DNA from: Neocallimastix lanati (nom. inval.)
Lineage: Eukaryota; Neocallimastigomycota; Neocallimastigomycetes; Neocallimastigales; Neocallimastigaceae
DNA: 64,000 nt
Direction of reading: 5' to 3'
Assembly: GCA_016946835.1 (NCBI GenBank)
Contig: JACVTC010000046.1
Span: 431,501-495,500 of the forward strand
Position 1 is the first letter of the stretch. The number at the start of each line of letters is the position of its first letter. Of the stretch, positions 1 to 12,372 are shown one piece after another. The position numbers and the translations under genes are program-made. Below the pieces are notes generated by a model. It did not search any database. It was not told the DNA's origin and saw only the letters and a list, made by a program, of their open reading frames with translations.

Positions 1-1152
1 ATTTAAATGTTAAATAATAATATTATCAATATATTGTAATATATTGTAATATATTTGAACTTTTTTAAAAACACTTCAATATATAATAATCTAACCATTA
101 TTATATGGATAAAAATAATAATATATAAAATTCGATATCTATATAAATTATATTAAATAATAAATTGAAGAGAATTGTTTATATATGAATTAATATTAAA
201 ACCTTAATTGATAGCCAATATCAGAAATACCTTTAATTAAAATTCATAGCATATTACACAAAAATTAATTAATATGTATTATTTTTAATTATTTTTCTTC
301 AGTAATGTTTTATAGCATTTTCCAAAATTTAATTTATTTCTTTATCTTTATTTGGTTAAAAAAAAAAGAGTTAAGAATCATAAAATTTAAATATCAATTG
401 TGAATATTCAATAAAATATATTATAATATATTATAATATATTACTATATATATAATTAATATATATGACATACAACCAAATAAAAAAAATTACTATTTAT
501 GATATATAAATAAAAATTTATATATTATTGTATTTATTTATTTTTTATTTAAAAAGTACTTATATTTGTAAAAATCAAAACAATAGTGACATTCTTTTTT
601 CTTATTGAAATAAACTTTTTTTTAAAGAAAAAATTTTTTAGCATATATGAATAAATAAATATTAACAATATAAATAATTAATTAATAAATAAATAAATAG
701 ATGAAACTCTTTTAAATAAATGTCAATAGAATAATAAAGATATCATATATTTATATTATATATCAATATTTAAATTACTTTTTATATAGAATATATTCAT
801 CAATAATTTAATTTATAATTTGATATTTACTATAATTTGATTTTATTATTAATTTATTATTAATTTATTTTATATAATATAATAATATTTTATTTTTTAA
901 AATATAAGACATATATTTATTATGTCATGTATATAATTTATATAAGATTTATATATATTTATAAGATTTAGATTTTACCATTTATTAATAAGATTTACAT
1001 ATATTTATTAGTTCGTCAATTTACATTTATTAATAAGTATAATTAAAAGTTTTTTTCTAATAAATACTTAAAAACCATTTTATTTTCAAACAGAATCTAT
1101 TTATTTTTTTAAAAACCTTTTTTTTTTATGCTTTATTTTATATATTTAATAT

Positions 1153-1183
<31 letters not shown>

Positions 1184-2334
1184 TAATTTTAAATATTAAT
1201 ATTATTATTGATATGAAATGCAACTTAACATTAATAAATGTATTATTATGATATAAAACAAATAGGTTTAGTAACATATTTGTATATTTAATAATTATTA
1301 AATATAATAGTTTTAATAATAATTTCTTATTTGAATTATATATTAATATATATTCTATTATATATTAATTAGAAAAGTTGATTTATTTTATATATTTTAT
1401 TATAATTTAATAGATTTAATAATTTTATTATAATTAATAGTTATTATATATTATATAGTATATTATAATTAAATATGTATATATAGTTGATATTATTAAT
1501 ATTATTAGTTATACTATCTATATATTATTATTTTATATTTAGTTTATTAATAAACTATATAATTTTTATATGTAACTAATCCTAATAGTAATAACGATCC
1601 ATCCCATAATTATTAAACGAAGACTAATTTTTGGTTATTTTTCTAGGATAAGAAAATATTAATATTAATAAAAAGATAATAATACTAGTAAAAATTAATA
1701 CCACATAAAAGTTCAGAATATCTATTATAATATCATGTGTAATATTTATGAATGGTCATGTAAATATATTAATGAAACAAAATCATAGACTTTATACGAT
1801 ATAAGATCTTTTTACTTTAATAAACAAGTCTATTTAAAATTTAATGAGTTTTCCATCTACAATTAAGAGTTTCATTTGATTAATGAATTTATAAATAAAA
1901 GAACATTTAATATAGGTAAAAGAACATCTAATAGGTAACAATACTAAACATCCAGCGACGATAATATCTGAGATATGATAGTTTGAAATTAGTGGACTTA
2001 AAAAAAGAAAAAGTAAAACATTTAGTTATATTCATTTATATAAATAAATAAGTATAAATAAATAAAAAAAGATAAAAAAAAAGCATGAAACAGAAACTAA
2101 TTCGATATTTTATTAATTTAAATATAATGATGTAAACTTGTAAAATATAAAACAAAATAAATAAAAGCTGAAAAAAAAATTACAATGAAAAACCCTTATC
2201 GAGTACTAGCCCTAATCATAATTTCTGTAAAGAGAGCTGCAGATCTCCCCATGAATAGCGTTTTAGAATATTCACCTTTTAAATATTAATTTAAAAGACG
2301 ACTAAAACCAAATAAATTCTTATATCTTTACTAA

Positions 2335-2740
2335 TCTAAATAACAAAAAGACAAAAAATATTACAATATTTTATATTTTATATTGATATTTAATAAATCA
2401 AATATTTTATAACAACATTTATACATATATATCACGTGATTTTAATATCAACTATACTAAATATATATCAAATATTCCCTATTAATACATTTATCAATAT
2501 CAACACTATTTGGCCGTGTATTTTACATAACTAGTTAGCATATATAGCAGTATAAGCATATATTGGTATATTTAACGATACTTAAGCTATGTTGATAATA
2601 TATCGAATATGATAGTATTGATATTGATATATGCTAACTACTGGTAATAATCTAAATAACAAGAAGACAAAAATTAAATATTATAATATTTTGTATTGAT
2701 ATTTAATAAATCAAATGTTTTATAACAGAATTTATACAAA
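2335..2740. repeat. Pair of ~95-bp direct repeats
   Basis: Two imperfect copies lie at roughly 2335-2425 and 2646-2740. Each reads through a shared block that includes TCTAAATAACAA, then GATATTTAATAAATCAAAT and a TTTTATAACA stretch. The spacer between them holds the inverted repeat at 2532-2640, so the layout is direct repeat, hairpin, direct repeat. Confidence 0.6.
2532..2640. repeat. Inverted repeat, 14-bp perfect arms
   Basis: TAGTTAGCATATAT at 2532-2545 is matched by its exact reverse complement at 2627-2640, with 81 bases between. It could be a small MITE-like remnant or a cruciform-forming site. It is A/T-biased but the G and C positions are conserved in both arms, so chance is less likely than for a pure AT palindrome. 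Confidence 0.55.
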
Positions 2741-3069
2741 TTTTATAAACTCATACAAATATGTGTAGTAACATATTTGTATATTTAATAATAATTATTA
2801 AATATTAAATTTATTATCTTTTTGATAATTATTTTATTTTATTTTATTTATGTATTATAATAATTATAATAATTATAATAAATATAATATTTTAATTCAT
2901 ATAAATTTTATATAGTTCTGTATATTAGAATATATAATTAATATATTACCTATTTCTTATAAATAGATTAAATTATTTATATTAGAAAAAGAAGACTATT
3001 GTAAAATTTTAGGAATTAGAATTTTTTTTAATGAAAATCATGTGAATTACATATATATAGGTTTGGGGA

Positions 3070-3078
3070 GGGAGAGCA
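3070..3078. repeat. Left 9-bp target site duplication of the MULE
   Basis: GGGAGAGCA here is repeated in the same orientation at 4507-4515, directly outside both terminal inverted repeats. Nine bases is the usual target duplication length for Mutator-like elements. Confidence 0.75.
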
Positions 3079-4506
3079 GGGAGTATTGCATTTCGACATA
3101 ATTTATGTTTGATCATTTATTCATGTATTACAATGTGGCTTGTAAAAATAAATGAATAGGAATAGGGTTAAATTTATTTTTGTTTTTATTTTTATTTTTA
3201 TTTTTTAATTTAATTAATAACATTTACAGTAAAATATATATATATATATATATAAAATAAAAAAAAAATAAATAAAAAATAAAAAAAATAATAAAGTAAA
3301 ATAAAAAATATAAAAAAATAAATAATAAAATAAAATATAAAATATAAAATTAAAAAAGAATGAAAGTAAATATAATAATAATATTATAGTTACACCAAAA
3401 ATTTTGCATTGTGATTTTGAAAAAAGTATATCCAATGCTTCCATTACAATATTTCATAATATTACTATTAAATATTGTGTATGGCATTATAAAAGATCGT
3501 TAGAAGTTCAAAAAAATAAATTATGTTATAATGAAGTTGAAAATAATCATAAGATTTATTTGTTAAATAAAGCTCTTACAAATTTTCCTTTTATAAATCC
3601 TGAATATATATTTGATATTTATAATCATATTAAAATTATATGTCAAATATATAATTATTTCAATTTTTTAAATTTTTTGGAATATTTTAATAAGACTTAT
3701 TTATATAAATATGATATTCAATATTGGAAATATTATAACGATATAAACCACATAACAAATAATGCTTCAGAATCTTTTAACAATTACTTAAAAAGATTGT
3801 TCTACAAAAAACCTTCTTTATATAAATTAATTTATCATTTAAAAAGAGAAGAATCTTTATCTTACAATAATTACAAAAGGAAAATTGAAGGAGTTTGGAA
3901 AAAAAAGAAGAATATTAACAAAAACTGATGAAATCAATAATTTCATTAAAAAATACAAAAAAAAAAGGAATCCGAATTGATTGATAAAAAATGTGATAAA
4001 AATGATATCATTGATTTACGATATAAATGTTTAATAGAATTAAACACACTCTAAATTTATAAATAATAATTAACTAGAATATATATAGTTTAAATTATAT
4101 TTATATCAATATCAATATATTTTATTAATATCAATAATAATAAATATTTAATATTATAATAAAATTTATTCTATTATTTAATTAATTTAATAATAAAATA
4201 TATAATTTTATTTATTTTATTTAAATAAAATAAAATGGAAAGGTTTTATTATTAAAATATTTAATAATAAAATATAATAATAAAATAAAATTAAAAAAAA
4301 AATAAAAATAAAAATAAAATAAAATTCTTAACAGAAAACTTATTTATTCTTTTATTTATTCTTTTTTGTTTTTATTTTATTTTTTAATACTAAAATACAA
4401 TAAATAAAAATATACGTTGAAAATAGTGGCGTATTACATATATTTTACACATTGTACAAAATTTTATGATGATTATACATAAATTATGTCGAAATGCTTC
4501 ACATTC
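3079..4506 (+). mobile_element. Degenerate Mutator-like (MULE) DNA transposon
   Basis: A complete element boundary can be read from the sequence. The two ends carry ~30-bp terminal inverted repeats (3079-3108 and 4477-4506) with a 21-bp perfectly matching core (3088-3108 against 4477-4497). A 9-bp direct repeat GGGAGAGCA flanks both ends. Similarity continues more loosely inward (ATCAT, ACAATGTG on both sides). The interior encodes only the C-terminal half of a MULE transposase, with frameshifts in poly-A runs, so the copy is dead and about 1.43 kb long. The target is itself unusually G+C-rich for this window, which may mean the MULE landed inside another, older element. Confidence 0.8.
3371..3928 (+). 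pseudogene. MULE transposase fragment
   Basis: The frame reads a MULE-type transposase core: TPKILHCDFEKSISNA is the classic D-F-E-x-A block, followed by a C-x(2)-H pair (CVWH in IKYCVWHYKRSLE) and later a W...TNNASESFNNYLK block typical of the region after the catalytic domain. The N-terminal part with the first catalytic aspartate is absent; upstream sequence is low-complexity A/T. Past 3928 the coding signal continues in other frames (for example DKNDIIDLRYKCLIELNTL ending near 4053) across poly-A slippage sites, so the gene is truncated and frameshifted. It sits between the element's inverted repeats. I read the transposase family from motifs, not from an alignment. Confidence 0.75.
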
Positions 4507-4515
4507 GGGAGAGCA
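4507..4515. repeat. Right 9-bp target site duplication of the MULE
   Basis: Second copy of GGGAGAGCA, immediately after the right terminal inverted repeat. Confidence 0.75.
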
Positions 4516-4848
4516 CTTTTCGGAACCGCACGTGTATAGATATAGGCCACATATTTTTAGGTGGATTTTTATATAAATAAATAAATAATAAATATTTTAT
4601 TTTATTGAAATAAAATAAAATATTTTCACATTTATTTATAAATGTAATTTTTAAAAAAATTGAAAATAAATAAATAATTAAATAAATGTTTTATTTTATA
4701 ATTTCATAATTTAATATATATATATATTTGTTAATAAAAAATATAAAAAAATAAATAAAAAAAAAAAATAAAAAAAAATAAAATAAAATATTTTCATATT
4801 TATGTATATTTAAAAAAATTGTATGTATCATTTTATTTTAATGTTTAA

Positions 4849-4887
<39 letters not shown>

Positions 4888-4990
4888 AAAATCTTGATAT
4901 TTTTTGTTGTAGGACTAGAAAAGTATTAAAGAACATAGATTTTGAAGTAATTTCATCATAAAAAAAATCTATTTATATTACTAAAATTGT

Positions 4991-5131
4991 TATGTTTTTA
5001 ATTTTTATTAAAAAAAATTATCATTACCTATATCTCAAATAAAATATATATACATATAAATATGTTTTGTTTTTAGTTTTTATTAAAAAAAATATCATTA
5101 CCTATATCTCAAATAAAATATATATATATAT
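4991..5131. repeat. 70-bp tandem duplication
   Basis: A unit beginning TATGTTTT and containing TATCATTACCTATATCTCAA occurs at 4991 and again at 5061, about 70 bases apart. The second copy is followed by a long poly-T. Recent local duplication is the simplest reading. Confidence 0.7.
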
Positions 5132-5146
5132 TAAAAGCAGATTCCT

Positions 5147-5195
<49 letters not shown>

Positions 5196-5602
5196 AGATT
5201 AAAATTTTATTTTTATAAAAAGAAGAAAAGTAACCCAATGTATAGTGGTATTTCAATTAATATCTTATTAATTTATGTTTTATTAATTAGATAATCAATT
5301 ATTAATGACTTTACTCATAGGCTATAAGGCTATATGGAAGAAAAATCTCCATTATTTGTTTTATTAATATTTAAAGTCATATCAAAAAAAAAATAGTTTA
5401 AAAACATAAATAGAGATTGATAATCCTTGTTTACGCTTACAATCTAGGTCAATTTTAATTACAAATATTAAGAGTCATTAAAAATTCCCCATTATTTTTT
5501 AATAGTACACCCGGGCACCAGTGAATTAACTAAAAGTATTCAGTACAATATAAAGCATTACTATCATCAAGTATAGCTCATATAATTCATTTTACATCCA
5601 TT

Positions 5603-5672
5603 ATATATTTTATCTCTTTGAAAGAGATAAAATATATATTTAAAAATAAACTTTAATAAAGTTTATTTTTAA
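5603..5672. repeat. Two adjacent perfect hairpins
   Basis: The first has 17-base arms (5603-5619 and 5621-5637) with a one-base loop. The second has 16-base arms (5640-5655 and 5657-5672) with a one-base loop. They sit about 235 bases upstream of the pICln start. They may be cruciform-prone palindromes or a MITE remnant; I assign no regulatory role. Confidence 0.6.
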
Positions 5673-5907
5673 TATATTTAATTTATATATTTTTATAAAA
5701 AAAATTTTTATTTTAATTTAAAAATTAAAATATAATTATGTTTTATTTATTTATTTATTTATTTATTTTATTTATTATACTAAATAATTTTAATATATAC
5801 CTAAATAATGATTGGACTTTATAGTTAATATGTATAATTCATAAAATAATAAGATTAAGAGTTTTTGGAAAATCATTTATAATAATAGTAATAAAAATAT
5901 ATGAAGA

Positions 5908-7123
5908 ATGCCTATTAAAATAATTACAACATTAAACGAAGATATTAAGAATGGAATTGAAGAAGTATTAAAATTCTCGGAAGTAAATGTTTTATTAAAT
6001 ATTTCACCCGATTTTCAATGCTTAAATTTTATTAATAATAAAAAAAATGGAACGTTATTTGTAACTATTGAGTATGTTTAAATACTTTCGAAAAAGTTTT
6101 TATTATGACAATTATTATTTTATTATTAAAAATGAACAATAATAAAAAAAAAAGAAAAAAAAAAAAAAATAGAAAAAAAATAAAATTATATCGAAATTTA
6201 TATTTAATTAAATAGATTTCATTATATAATGAAAGTATTAAATACTAAATTTTTAATGTAATTATTTTCAAATAATATATATTATATGATAATATTAAAT
6301 AATAAAAATAATAATAAAAAGTGAAGTTATTTACTGGATTGAAGAATTACAAAAAGGAATTTCAATAGATTATAATACAATATCTATACATGCAATTTCA
6401 AGCTCATCAGAACAAAATAAGAAATGTATATATATGCAATTAGATAACAATAAAAGCACCGTATTCAACGAGAATAAAGACATTCTTCCAATGGATATAA
6501 TAAAATCAGAAAATGAAACAGAAAAGGATGAAGAAGACATGGAAGAGGATGAAGAATATGTTATTGAATTTAATTTCATTTTTAAGAATGAATTAAACTG
6601 TAATTCAAAATTTTAAAATTATTATATAATATGCATTAAATTTAAAAAATTAAGAAAAATAATAACTCAATATATATATATATCAATGTTTTTATTATTT
6701 TTCATATTTTTTTTTAATAATTACTTTTTAACAATTACGTCTTTTAATTATCAATCTTACTTGTGAAAATATAATAGTGACTTTAGCTTATGAACAAATA
6801 ACTCAATGTGCCGAGCTACATCCAGATCCTGATGATTCTATGGATGAATCAGAAATGTTTGATAGTAAATATATATATTTAATTTCTTTATTACCATATT
6901 GCCATAAAATATAATTATATTAATTATTCTTCTTTTTTATAAATAATTTAAATAAAAAAAAAATAAAAATAATAAATGTAATAAACAATTATAATGATAT
7001 TAATATATAATATATTACATAATAGTTAATTACTTTAATCAAATGGAGGCTGAATCTCAACCCCCAGTTCATGAACCCCCAGAAAATGATGATAATGATA
7101 ATGTTAAACGTCAAAAAATATAA
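5908..7123 (+). CDS. CLNS1A: pICln, Sm-protein assembly chaperone (methylosome subunit)
   Basis: Four exons: 5908-6071, 6322-6599, 6778-6864, 7026-7123, giving 208 aa with all GT-AG phases consistent. In animals pICln binds Sm proteins, delivers them to PRMT5 and holds them before SMN-dependent snRNP assembly. The PH-like fold is visible: GTLFVTIDEVIYWIEE matches the family's GTLYI...LSWL strand, DYNTISIHAISS matches the YPTISLHA strand, and LAYEQITQCAELHPDPDD matches the C-terminal M..CQALHPDP motif that precedes the acidic tail. An acidic insert (residues about 115-135, rich in E/D) corresponds to the acidic loop of the family. The first ATG at 5901 gives only a five-codon frame, so 5908 is the start. 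Convergent with ADAT2. Another PH-fold protein is possible, but the HPDP motif makes pICln likely. Confidence 0.85.
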
Positions 7124-7458
7124 TATATAAATAAATGTAATAAAAAATAAAAATAAAAAATAAAAAAAAAAAAATAAAAAATAAAAAATAAAAAAAAAAA
7201 ATAAAAAATAAAAAATAAAAAAAAAAATAAATAAAAACAAAAATATTAAACAATCTTTTTAAAAAAAAAAATAAATAAAAATAAAAAAAAAAAAAAAAAA
7301 AAAAGTAAAAAATAAATGAGTAATAATAAAAACAATAAATGAATAATTATAATAGAAATAGGAAAACTGGAATTAATAATATATATCAGTTCCTATCTTT
7401 CAGTATTTTAATAACAGATGTTCTTTTCATATCCTTCAAAAACGGAATTAATGTCAGT

Positions 7459-7512
<54 letters not shown>

Positions 7513-7681
7513 AAAATAAAATAGATAATATTTTATTTTATTTTATTTTATTTTATTTTATTTTATTTTTTGACATTGTCTATATATATCTATGTTATAT
7601 TCAATTTTATTTGTTACATTCTATAATAAATAATAAATAATAAATAAATGAATAAGTTGTGATAAATAGTTGATTAAAATT
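7124..7681. other. Convergent intergenic spacer (pICln/ADAT2)
   Basis: It contains the 3' ends of two convergent genes, low-complexity AAT/AAAT tracts and a 44-base poly-A run at about 7463-7506. A short frame at 7339-7524 is not convincing because most of it is this poly-A tract. No RNA gene is seen. Confidence 0.5.
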
Positions 7682-9154
<1,473 letters not shown>

Positions 9155-9284
9155 TATGTATGAAAGAATAATATAAAAAAAAGAAATATATATAGAAAAA
9201 TTTAAAAAAAATTTTTAAAATATAATTATTATTTTGTTATTATTTTGTGTAACCTAATTTTTAATAAAATATAAAGATAAAAAA

Positions 9285-9316
<32 letters not shown>

Positions 9317-9514
9317 AATAATGATAGATTTTAGTTTTATTAAAATTTATTAAATATAAATTATAATCATTTTATTAATTTGAAATTTCAATTTCATTAT
9401 ATTTTAAATTTATAATTTATTTTTTATAATCAATAAATTATTTATATTTTTAAAGTCTAATATTATTTTATATTATTAAGGATTAATCAAACTTGTTCAA
9501 TTAAATATAGAAAA
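9155..9514. promoter_or_regulatory. Divergent promoter region ADAT2 / SWSAP1-like
   Basis: 360 bases separate two divergently read start codons. The only structure seen is an (AAT)n run near 9292-9316 and general A/T richness. The placement implies shared or abutting promoters; no specific element can be named. Confidence 0.4.
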
Positions 9515-9723
9515 ATGGATATTAAACATTCAATCCTCAATTTTTGTTATTTAAAAAATAAAACAAAGGAAGAAAATAATAAAAAGGAATATGAACTTAA
9601 AGACTCTTGTTTAATTGTAGGAAATAAAAATTCGTAAATATTATTGAAAAAGTTTTTAGAAAAAAATTTTTTTGAAAATTTATATATATAGGAATTAATT
9701 TTAAACGAAGTAAATGAATTTCA

Positions 9724-9755
<32 letters not shown>

Positions 9756-11068
9756 TTATTAATATGTATATATTATTTTAAAAAATGAAATTTTAAAAAC
9801 TAAAAATATTTATTATTTTAAAAACTAAAAATATTTATTATTTTAAACCATTTTAAAATAAAAAATATAAAAACAAATTTAAATTTTATAATAGCTTTTA
9901 ATTTTTTAATAATTTATTTTTTATTTTTTCTTTTTTCATAATAATGATTATAGAAATGTTCTCTTACTTCTATTTAATTATATTTATAATATAATTCACA
10001 ATTGTGATAATTCACATCCAGTAATTTGGTTAATTACTTCAAAAAATTCAAATGAAATTCAGCAAAGTATACCTAAATATTATTTCTATGATCAAAAAAA
10101 CTCATTAGTATTCAATTCTGTTGAAATTAAGTATATAAAATTAAACGCTTATAATACAATAATATTATATATCATAATTACTGTCAAAACTTTTAAATGA
10201 AAAAAATAAAATTAATAATAATTTGTAAAATTGATTTCTTTTTTTTTTTTTTTTTTTTGTTTTTTTTTTGTTTTTGTTTTGTTTTGTTTTGTTTTGTTTT
10301 GTTTTCTCTCTCTTTTTCACTTTCTCTCTTTCCCTTTCATTAAAGATATATTCATTCCTTGGAAGAATTAAAAGCTTTTTTTATAGGATGTACATTATTA
10401 AATCATTCACTTTACCAAAATAAATATCCTTCTTGTATAATTATTGATAATTTTTTATCTTATTTTGAAGAAATTAATAAAAAGTAATAATAACAATAAA
10501 TGGAATTAAAAATAATATAATTATTTATCCAATTATTTCTTTAAAAAAAAATAATAATAATAATATAAAATAATGATAATAACAATATTAACTTTAAAAA
10601 ATTTACTTTACAATAATTTAAAAATTAAATAATAGTGTATATTCAATATCCAAAATAGTAGCCATAATAAGAAATACATTAATTCACATAAATACTAAAG
10701 TTAAAGAGTAATAGAAAATTTACTTATATATAAATTATTTGAAATATATAAATATTTAAATATAATTTTTTAATAAATTTTTAATAAAATATTTGATGAT
10801 ATTTAAAATATATATAAAATTATAAAATATACATATAATTAAATATAAATAAAAAGTCAAAATTCTTATTGTCAGTTAATAATATCATATGAAACATCAT
10901 CAGAACTAATTCAAGATGATACCGTCAGTGAAAGTAAATATGTTATCGATGTCAGTTATGATCAATCATTACCTTATACATACCATCCAATAGACATTAT
11001 TAATCAATGGATACCCTATCGAATAATTTTAAAAGGTTATTATTGTTATTATAAAATTACAATCTATA

Positions 11069-11113
<45 letters not shown>

Positions 11114-11356
11114 AAGTCTATTGTTATTGTTTAAAAACAAAAACATCACTATTAATACTTATAACAATTAGGTAAAGCCTCTGAAGATTTCGAATTAAAT
11201 TATTCTTTATATCATCCAAGTATTAGTTCATTAATCAAATCTTCTTCTTCTTCTTTCATACCTTTTCTTCATGAGAAATATAACAATGCCTCATCTATAA
11301 TTATAAGATATAATAAATTAAATCAAGAATTTCATTCTTTTCATTCAACACAATAA
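9515..11356 (+). CDS. RecA-fold protein resembling SWSAP1 (Shu-complex type)
   Basis: Six exons: 9515-9633, 9954-10130, 10346-10483, 10636-10707, 10857-11035, 11172-11356, giving 289 aa. The order of elements follows the small Rad51-paralog-like protein SWSAP1. There is a beta strand ending in a P-loop position (CLIVGNKNSNVLLLLF), then VIWLITSK, then IHSLEELKAFFIGC, a Walker-B-like PSCIIIDNFLSYFEE, a helix VYSISKIVAIIRNTLIHI, the strand CQLIISYET and the IINQWIPYRIILKG end. SWSAP1 pairs with SWS1/ZSWIM7 and promotes RAD51 filaments in recombination. The Walker A is poor: GNKNSN lacks the GK[ST] core, so ATP binding is doubtful. The assignment rests on pattern matching only; another Rad51 paralog or a divergent KaiC-type protein is possible. 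Confidence 0.5.
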
Positions 11357-12372
11357 TACATCTATTACTGCTAACTACTACTACAACTAATCATATATTA
11401 TTAATCATAACGACAAATAAAATAAAATAAAATTTTATATTATAAATAACTTTGTGGTCTAATGGTTCAATTAATCATATTTATAATTTTTAAATAATTA
11501 TATAATAGTTATATTCACACATAAAATTATCATATAAATGGTTTTACAATTATTATTGTTAAATTTTAAATTATTTGTTATTTGTTTTTTATTGCTAAAA
11601 ATAAAAATAAAAATAAAAAATAAAAAATAAAAAATAAAAATATATATATATATATATATAAATTTTAAAAATGATCATTTAATAATTATTTTTATTAATA
11701 CATTTATTTGAATATCATAATTTTCATTATTGCTATATATATAGATAAAAATTTTCATAAAGATAAATTGTTAAAGCACACACAAATATATAATTAACAT
11801 AATTAATAATAATAATAATTAAAGTGAAAATGTATATATTAAATATTAAAATAGATTAAAAACATTATATTAATATTTATTATATTTCTGAAAAATAATA
11901 TTAATAAAACTTTTTTCTTTTTTTTTTTTTTTTTTTTTAAGTTTTTTTAAGTTTTTAGTTTTTTGTTTTAATTGCATGAATATTTTTATTGAATGTGATT
12001 AAATATAAGAAATAATAATAAAAAAAAAAAAAAATAAAAAATAAAAAAATAATAATAATGATTATAAAGAAAAAAAAATTAAATATAAAATTACATATAT
12101 ATATATATTTTTTTTAAAAAAAAAAAAAAGTTAAAATAGAATAAAATATATATTAGAAGAAATTTAATTATATATATAAATTAATATTAGTTTTTTTTTT
12201 TGAATGATTTAAAGGTTAAAGTTTTAGTAAGAAATCGAATTGTAATTTTTTTAAATATATATATATAAATTAATGAGAAAAAAAAAAAAAATAAAATAAA
12301 ATAAAATAAATTTAATTTCACGTTTTCTTTCTAATATATATAGATATTATATTATATTATATTATATTATAT
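11357..12372. other. Convergent intergenic spacer (SWSAP1-like/BRR2)
   Basis: About 1 kb of A/T-rich DNA with poly-T near 11910-11938 and AAT/TA runs. A stretch at 11452-11475 (TTTGTGGTCTAATGGTTCAA) superficially resembles a tRNA D-arm, but no cloverleaf follows. I see no gene. Confidence 0.5.

Larger units (their letters stand above)
1..3069. other. Gene-free AT-rich region with dispersed and inverted repeats
   Basis: I see no supportable gene on either strand. The stretch is nearly pure A/T, with a poly-A run near 1159-1183 and short TA-rich satellites at the left edge. A slightly G+C-richer island lies at about 2190-2275 but carries no open frame, tRNA shape or recognisable motif. Repeat pairs inside this region (2335-2425 with 2646-2740; 1268-1305 with 2766-2805; inverted arms 2532-2545 and 2627-2640) suggest decayed mobile DNA. 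Stretches at about 1740-1930 look like long-dead coding sequence, but I cannot assign them. Confidence 0.6.
4516..5907. other. Intergenic AT-rich region with hairpins and poly-T
   Basis: No gene is supported. It contains poly-T runs near 4854-4883 and 5149-5190, a tandem duplication at 4991-5131 and two adjacent near-perfect hairpins at 5603-5672. A short G+C-richer patch (about 5500-5530, containing CCCGGGCACCAG) has no assigned role. Confidence 0.5.

Noticed and set aside
5067-5294. 75-codon frame with a Phe run
   Set aside because: It is a translated poly-T tract within a 70-bp duplication.
7339-7524. 61-codon frame ending in poly-Lys
   Set aside because: A third of it is a poly-A tract, and it lies between two convergent 3' ends.
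11452-11475. tRNA-like D-arm phrase TTTGTGGTCTAATGGTTCAA
   Set aside because: No anticodon stem, T-arm or acceptor pairing follows; surrounding sequence is plain A/T spacer.
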